Assembly: GCA_016800925.1 (NCBI GenBank)
Contig: JABCPU010000019.1
Coordinates: forward strand, 124,001 to 188,000
From: Suillus spraguei
Lineage: Eukaryota; Basidiomycota; Agaricomycetes; Boletales; Suillaceae
Length of the DNA stretch: 64,000 bases
Direction: 5' to 3'
Shown here piece after piece: positions 58,415 through 64,000 of the stretch. Each line of letters starts with the position of its first letter. Position 1 is the first letter of the stretch. A model generated the notes under the pieces. It saw only the letters and a program-made list of their open reading frames with translations, was not told where the DNA came from and did not search any database. The position numbers were made by a program, and so were the translations under genes.

Positions 58415-60882
58415 ATGGACATCGATAAACTTTTCAAAGTAAGGGGTTGTCCTGCGCTCTTGCGTGCATATTGTAATGTTTACGTGTTCCAGGTACCTAG
58501 GCTTCCTGCAAGCTCAAAGCGGAAGATGCCAGACAATCCTACACCAGAGATGCTAAAGAAGATGCGTCTCGACACTCCCTCAAACGGGGACTCGGAGGAT
58601 TCGGCCATGGACGTGGACATGCCTGAAAGCAGCTCAGCTCCTCGCCAACAGTCACGACGCGCAACTGTAGAAGACGGAGAGGACAAAACGATTGATACCT
58701 CGTTTGCTCCAGGGGGTGACGCGGACTACTTTGTCGAAGAGGATGAAGAAGGACGGTTCTACGGAGGAGGACTGACTTCAGAACAGAAACAAATATTGAG
58801 TATTTTTGAGAGTGCTGAAGGAGAGGGGACAACGGAAGACGTGAGCGCATACAAAAATCTCGCGGAACGCGTAAATATTGACACGACGTGAAGCCTGAAG
58901 GAATATCGATCACAAGCATAAGAAGAACGCTACTGAAGTTTGAGCGAGCTGTCAACAAAAATCAAGACCAACGCTCGAAGTACCCGGATGACCCGTCAAA
59001 GTAATCTACATTGGACGTCTTATGGTCTTAGTAGGACTGATTATACTTACACTGTTGCAGGTTCATCGATTCTGAAGCAGACCTCGATAGTGCACTTAAA
59101 TCACTTTTGTCTTTGGCACAGTCTCCTGTGCTGGCCTACCCGGAACTCGTGCGCTCGGGTTCTGTCAGTTTACTCATTGGACTTCTCAGCCATGAGAATG
59201 CCGATATCGTCATTGATGTTGTTGATGTGATCCATGAGCTGACCGACGAAGATGTTGGAAATGAACTAGAAGATGAGGAGGAGCACGAGGAAGCGCAGGC
59301 TGCACTGAAGACCCTCATCGAAGCTTTGGTTCGTCCCAACATTTTGGCATGGTTCTGTTTCTTGAGTGCTGTGTTTTACATTTCGCGCAGTTAGAGAATT
59401 CAATCTTGGAGTTGCTCGTTGACAACCTTTCGCGTTTAAACGAGACTGAAGAATCAGACAGACAGGGTGTCTTTCATATTCTCGGTATTCGTGCCCCGAA
59501 CCTCTCATCATTCATTATTGACCTACGTTTCAGGCGTATTCGAAAACATGCTTGGCTTTAACCCTGACCTTTCACTTATACTGGTATCGAAAACCAAGAT
59601 GATGAATTGGTTACTCAATCGTGTTCAGTCCAAGACCCATGACGAAAACCGTGGCTATTCCGCAGAATTGCTTTCGATCCTTTTACAAAATAATTCAGTG
59701 ATCCGTCAAGATTTCAGCAAGAAAGACGGCGTCGAAATCGCTCTTAACGTTCTTTCTGTAAGTTGCAGTTGACTACTACAAACTTTATTATTAATTCTTA
59801 TGATGTAGCAATTCCGAAGGCGTGACCCAGTTGATGCAGACGAGGCCGAATTTATGGAGAATTTGTTCGATGCTCTTTGTTCTGCGTTGGCTGAGCCCGA
59901 AGTCAAGTCTTTTTTCCTCGCGAGCGAAGGCGTTGACCTTATGCTTCTTATGATGAGGTGGGCGCATCCTTGGGATGTCAACGCAACGCTAACCTGTGTC
60001 GCTGGTAGAGAGAAATTGCAATCGAAGTCGAGAGCCATCAAAACTCTTGACTACGCGATGTCTGGCGTAGCAGGCACCATCATTTGCGCAAGCTTTGTCG
60101 AGGTCCTTGGGCTGAAGACGCTCTTTGCTGCTTTCATGGGCAAGGTACAAATGCAGTGTTCTCTCAGTATGATTAAATTTGATCAAGCCTACTCTGCAGG
60201 GTTCAAGAAAATCTAAATCCAATACACCACCAACAACTTCCGAAGATACTTCACATATCCTTGGCATTATTTCCTCATTATTTTCAAATATTCCATCAGA
60301 CTCTCCGGATCGAATACGTCTGCTTACTAAGTTTGTGGAAAATAATTATGAGAAAGCCGACAAGCTACTCGAGGTGCGGGAAAATGCTCACAATCGCCTG
60401 AAAGTTGTGGATACAGAAATCGAGGCGGAAAAAAAGGTATGTACCTTGTAATATTTACTAACGAGCATCCAGTTCAAACACTGAATAACAGGAAACCCTT
60501 GCTGACGGCGGTGAAACCGAGTCAGAGGACGAGGATCTGTTCTATCTGCGCCGACTGGAGGGCGGACTATTCACACTGCAGACAGTCGATTATATCATTG
60601 CATGGGTAGTCATGGAAGACGATGGGGTAAGTAACATTTTTCGACAACTCGTGTTAGCTAAGTTGGGTAACACTGCAGATCCGCGGCCATATTACACAAA
60701 TGCTTGAGCGCAAGAACCAGTCCTTGAAAGATATCATCTCAACCCTTCAAATATACCGCGACAACCTCGACGCTGACACTCAGAGTAATGGCTCAGCCAC
60801 TGATCACGCTCCAGAAGGTGGAGCACTATCACAAAAGGAGATCCTTCGACATCTGATTGACTTCCTGCATGGATGTTCATGA
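58415..60882 (+). CDS. Beta-catenin-like protein 1 (CTNNBL1) homologue, one base missing in exon 2
   Basis: Exons 58415-58438, 58493-59000, 59061-59328, 59391-59484, 59534-59757, 59809-59957, 60009-60144, 60200-60436, 60492-60626 and 60679-60882 give about 659 residues. The N-terminus has a basic stretch (SSKRKMPDNPTPEMLKKMR) and acidic patches. Armadillo-like repeats follow: KFERAVNKNQDQRSKYPDDP, SVSLLIGLLSHENADIVIDV, VFENMLGFNP, GYSAELLSILLQNNSVIRQD, FMENLFDALCSALAEPEV. CTNNBL1 belongs to the Prp19/CDC5L spliceosome complex. Near 58888 the frame hits TGA (NIDTT*); one extra base (ACG GTG AAG) gives VKPEGISITSIRRTLLKFER in frame and makes the 58493-59000 exon fit its splice phase. A 35-bp intron there is possible but shorter than all others. 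Confidence 0.9.
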
Positions 60883-60932
60883 CGGACATGGGGCATTAAA
60901 ATATGTGCGTAGAGTACGAGTCGTGTGGCCTG

Positions 60933-62696
60933 CTATGCGGCAGTCAGTGTAGCGGACGCGAAAATCATTTCGAGTGCGCCTTTTGTTTTGACCAGTTCTT
61001 TTTGGAACCGAATCTCGGCAAGAACTTTCTTACGTAATCGCATGAAGAGTGAATCGATGAGCGGTGACTGTCCAAGGACCGGTGTGTACATTTCTGCGTG
61101 TATATGTTGAGTCAGTAACATTGCAATACGATCAATCACCTACCAATGACTAGACTTGAGATGTCGCACACCATTTCACCAAAACGTGGATCGGTGACAT
61201 GCTTCACGAGAAGACGCAAGACTGGTTCCAAAAGAACATCATCTCGACCTGCCAATGCGCTCCGAAGGCCGTCACGATGGATCAGTTCTTGTATCAGAGA
61301 AAAAGTCGTTGTCGGTGGGACGTTCTATGAGACGAATTAATGTCGAATTGCCCACTACGACAACTAAGGATTACCTTTCTGAGCACCGAATCCAAAGCTG
61401 CTGAATATTTAAACCCTTTCAAAAACCTGTCGTACTCTTTCAGACGCCTTGCTCTTCTGCTTTCGATTCTCAACTCGTCCACATCTCCAGTGGGTTTGGG
61501 CTTCACTTTAGACTTTGTGCGTCCTTGACCAATTGTAGGAAGGGTGCCTCCTAAGAATGTTTCGAAGGCCCCAGATTTTAAAGCAGCAGCGAAGGGCTGA
61601 TCCGCTCCTTCTGAAGCTTTTGGCTGTCTCCGTCTAACGGAGAGCGTGCCATCAGACATTCCCGCGGCAATATGAGTTTCATCCGGCTGTGCTGTCTGTT
61701 AGCACAGGAATAGAATAAGTAAGTAGGGTTTACACACGGAAATGGCAAGACAAAGAACAGGTGCAGGGTATCGCATGGTATGCACGACCTTATACGAACT
61801 AACATCATAAACCTTCACCATGTGATCCAAACTCCCCGTCAACAGACGACTCGCAGAGCCATCAAATGCGAGCGAGGTAATAGTCTTCTGATGATTCGAA
61901 AATGCACGTAAACAGCGGCCACCAGCAACCAAGTCCCAGAGGCGTAAGATAGGACCTGCGGTAGATAGGGCCATCGTACCAGATGGGAACATTTTGACCT
62001 GCTCTACTGGTACTGCATTCGAGGTATCCCCGCCCATTATCATCTCGCACTGGCTGGTCCGTGTGTCGAATAATCTCATGGTCGCGTCATAAGAACCAGT
62101 GAGGACGAGGTGCGGATTCAAGGTTGAAACTTCACCGGAGCGGACGTAGTCAGTGTGTGCATGGAACGTGACTACCTCGGCTTGTGATGGAACATCCCAT
62201 AATTTTACGGTAGTGTCGTCTGAACAAGAGAGTACTTGCGTGGATGCGAGGGCGGAGAATTTGGTGACATGTACTGGCTGTTTATGGGAGTCTAAGGTAC
62301 GAAGGATAGCGCGTGAATTGATGTCAAAGACCTGCGAGTGGATGATGAGGGATGCGCGGCAGAACATGATATACGTCATACCTGCACGAGACCTGTATCA
62401 TCACCTGCAACAACAAGCTTTCCGTCAGAACGGATGTTGCCACTGCGTGCAACATCCTTGAAGCGCGAGATTGTCTTTGTCACTTTCTGGGTTCGGGGTG
62501 CATAAATCTGTACACGCGTTGCTGCAGTTACAGCATACCTATGAGGTTTAGAAGGAGAGAACTGTATAGACGTGACTGGCGCGTATTCCTTGATGAACAC
62601 TGGGTATTTAAATTGACGCCAATATCTTGACTCTGGACTATGTTTAGCCGCAGCTGGCCGAGCATGCCTCTGTACGACTACCGGCTGATAGTCCAT
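60933..62696 (-). CDS. UTP15: U3 snoRNA-associated protein 15 (UTP15)
   Basis: Exons 62696-62382, 62331-61738, 61686-61375, 61324-61144 and 61093-60933 give 520 residues, close to yeast Utp15 (513). N-terminal WD40 repeats contain LSCSDDTTVKLWDVPSQAEV, LVLTGSYDATMRLFDTRTSQ and RLLTGSLDHMVKVYDVSSYK; the C-terminal UTP15 domain has RRLKEYDRFLKGFKYSAALD and FSLIQELIHRDGLRSALAGR. Part of the t-UTP/UtpA complex of the small-subunit processome in the nucleolus. Its stop is only 50 bp from the convergent CTNNBL1 stop. Confidence 0.96.
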
Positions 62697-62882
62697 GGTA
62701 GCATGAAGGATTGTGATGCTGTCGGGATTCGGATGACAGTATTTTTGTATCCCACGAGATGATGATCTATTGATTGTACATAAAGATCAAGACCAGTTCA
62801 AGATCTCTTTTACCTCAACTTCGATCTCCTTCGTCAGAACCCCCTTTCTTTTTCTCTTCAACCTTTATTGTATCTCTTAGAA
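62697..62882. promoter_or_regulatory. Divergent promoter of UTP15 and TCTP
   Basis: 186 bp between divergent starts. The TCTP side is pyrimidine-rich (ccccctttctttttctcttc at about 62840-62860), typical of highly expressed translation-related genes in fungi. Confidence 0.55.
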
Positions 62883-63691
62883 ATGCTTCTTTACGAAGAT
62901 ACCCTCACAGGCGATGAGATGTTTTCCGATGCGTTCCCTATGTACGCTCTATCTTGGCGCTCGAGCCATATCATATCATATCTACTAAAAAACCTAGGAA
63001 AGAAGTGGGCGGCGTAGCCTATGAAGTCGATTGTCAGATGATCGTATTCAAGGAAGGCGATGTCGATATTGGTACGATCGAAACAAAAACAGCAGAACAT
63101 GACTGATCTCTCGCAGGTGCTAACCCCTCTGCTGAAGAACAGGAAGAGGCACTCGAGGCAGGAGCGACGACCGTCAATAACATCGTCCATTCCTTCCGTC
63201 TTCAATCTACCACTTTCAACAAAAAAGATTATCTTACTCATCTCAAGGTATCATATCATTGCTATATCTGTGGACATTGGAACTGATGAGGATGTTCATA
63301 TCAGGGTTACATGAAGACTGTAAAGGACAAATTAGAGGTGAAGGACCGGGACGAATTCCAGGCCAAGGCAAATGAGTTTGCCAAGAAGATAGTCGGTAAT
63401 TTTAAAAACTACGAATTTGTACGTTCCGCTTTCCCCCTTATACGCGTCGCCTGACAAGCAAAATTTCAGTACACTGGCGAGGCGATGAACCCCGAGGGAA
63501 TGGTAGCCTTGTTGGACTACCGGGTAAGTTCCGTGTTAGAATAAACGATGTCGTATTCTCAATGATTTCTTACTTTAGGAGGATGGGGTCACCCGTACGT
63601 GTTTTCTATCAAGCAGTGTCGCCATACTCATCGCACCTCAACAGCTTACTTCACCTTCTGGAAGCACGGTCTCAAGCAAGTGAAACTGTAA
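62883..63691 (+). CDS. TMA19: Translationally controlled tumour protein homologue
   Basis: Exons 62883-62941, 62998-63071, 63117-63247, 63305-63418, 63470-63523, 63579-63594 and 63645-63691 give 164 residues, the family size. Motifs: MLLYEDTLTGDEMFSDAFP, VNNIVHSFRLQSTTFNKKDY, FAKKIVGNFKNYEFYTGEAM and the C-terminal TPYFTFWKHGLKQVKL. Exon 6 is only 16 nt (EDGVT plus one base). TCTP/Tma19 binds ribosomes and has growth and anti-stress roles. Confidence 0.97.
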
Positions 63692-63844
63692 TACTCATTT
63701 CCTCAGCTGTGCTTTGCATTATATTATACAAGAGCCATCACAAGTCTGCTACACTTTGCGCTCATACAACCTCTCCGAGTCATGAATATTGAATGCATTC
63801 AAGATGTGTGAGATATCAACAGAGGTAAGACCACCATGGAAAAA

Positions 63845-64000
63845 TTACAATTCATCATGAACCTCTCGCGGTGCCTCAAATGTAGCTTGCGAGTCATTTT
63901 CAGGAGTTTTGACAGAAGGTTTCAAGCTGTTCTTGGCATGCTCCTCCACAAACGCGACAAGGGACTCCAACTCCCTGTCCCCGCTATATTCAATAAATTC
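63845..64000 (-). CDS. PDI1: Protein disulfide isomerase, C-terminal end (partial)
   Basis: The window cuts this gene. The visible 51 codons read EFIEYSGDRELESLVAFVEE, then HAKNSLKPSVKTPE and end REVHDEL. YSGDRE..SLVAFVEEHA is the usual end of the last thioredoxin-like domain of PDI, and HDEL is the ER-retention signal. The CGHC active sites would be outside the window. Family assignment from a short piece, but the combination with HDEL is distinctive. Confidence 0.88.
   Translation of the reverse strand, partial: EFIEYSGDRELESLVAFVEEHAKNSLKPSVKTPENDSQATFEAPREVHDEL

Overview
The window is nuclear DNA from a filamentous basidiomycete, most likely a mushroom-forming agaricomycete. The evidence is about 25 housekeeping-type genes broken by many short spliceosomal introns (mostly 47-65 bp, GT..AG with a few GC..AG), protein types typical of that group (SSD1 with long Q/N-rich N-terminus, RTA1-like membrane proteins, Zn2Cys6 factor, Kre9/Knh1-type GPI protein) and fungal Harbinger and hAT DNA transposons. 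There is no sign of bacterial, organellar or viral DNA. All exon maps below were built by hand from splice signals and reading-frame continuity; there are no RNA data.

Layout. 1-2.6 kb: the end of a Harbinger (PIF) transposon, with its nuclease C-terminus (+), four copies of a 73-bp tandem repeat, and its MYB/SANT-like partner gene (-). 4.75-7.4 kb: glycine-rich-domain protein (+). 8.3-11.05 kb: HIS4 (-), then an intron-bearing tRNA-Gln and a complete 855-bp non-autonomous hAT element with a perfect 8-bp target duplication. 12.5-13.8 kb: amidohydrolase (+). 13.9-23.3 kb: five genes all on the minus strand (calcium-regulated mitochondrial carrier, unknown conserved protein, TVP38/TMEM64 family protein, ribosomal protein eL36, casein kinase 2 beta). 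23.5-25.6 kb: divergent FEX (fluoride exporter) and RPC11 (Pol III). 26.7-28.5 kb: mitochondrial NAD-isocitrate dehydrogenase. 29-34 kb: SSD1. 34.4-36.7 kb: divergent BTB protein and RNase P/MRP Rpr2-type subunit. 38.6-42.6 kb: tandem RTA1-like pair, one intact and one decayed. 43.4-49.8 kb: VID27, a DUF7704-type membrane protein, VPS24 and a Kre9/Knh1-like GPI protein. 50-55.5 kb: Zn2Cys6 transcription factor and MED17. 55.6-64 kb: RPL5, an RBM42-like RRM protein, a CTNNBL1 homologue, UTP15, TCTP and the C-terminus of PDI.

The genes do not form one pathway or a biosynthetic cluster. They are a typical mix of translation and ribosome assembly (eL36, RPL5, UTP15, TCTP), RNA processing (Rpr2, CTNNBL1, RBM42-like, SSD1), transcription (RPC11, MED17, Zn2Cys6), trafficking (VPS24, TVP38, VID27), metabolism (HIS4, IDH) and transport (FEX, carrier, RTA1). 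I found no new defence or biosynthetic system. The most notable points are a 7-nt microexon needed to complete the RPC11 zinc ribbon, other very small exons, the fully delimited hAT element, the RTA1 duplicate in decay, and a repeated pattern of single missing bases inside otherwise intact conserved genes (GRDP tail, SSD1, VID27, Kre9-like, CTNNBL1, possibly MED17). That pattern points to sequence errors at short runs or to real polymorphism, and should be resolved before any of these genes is called broken.
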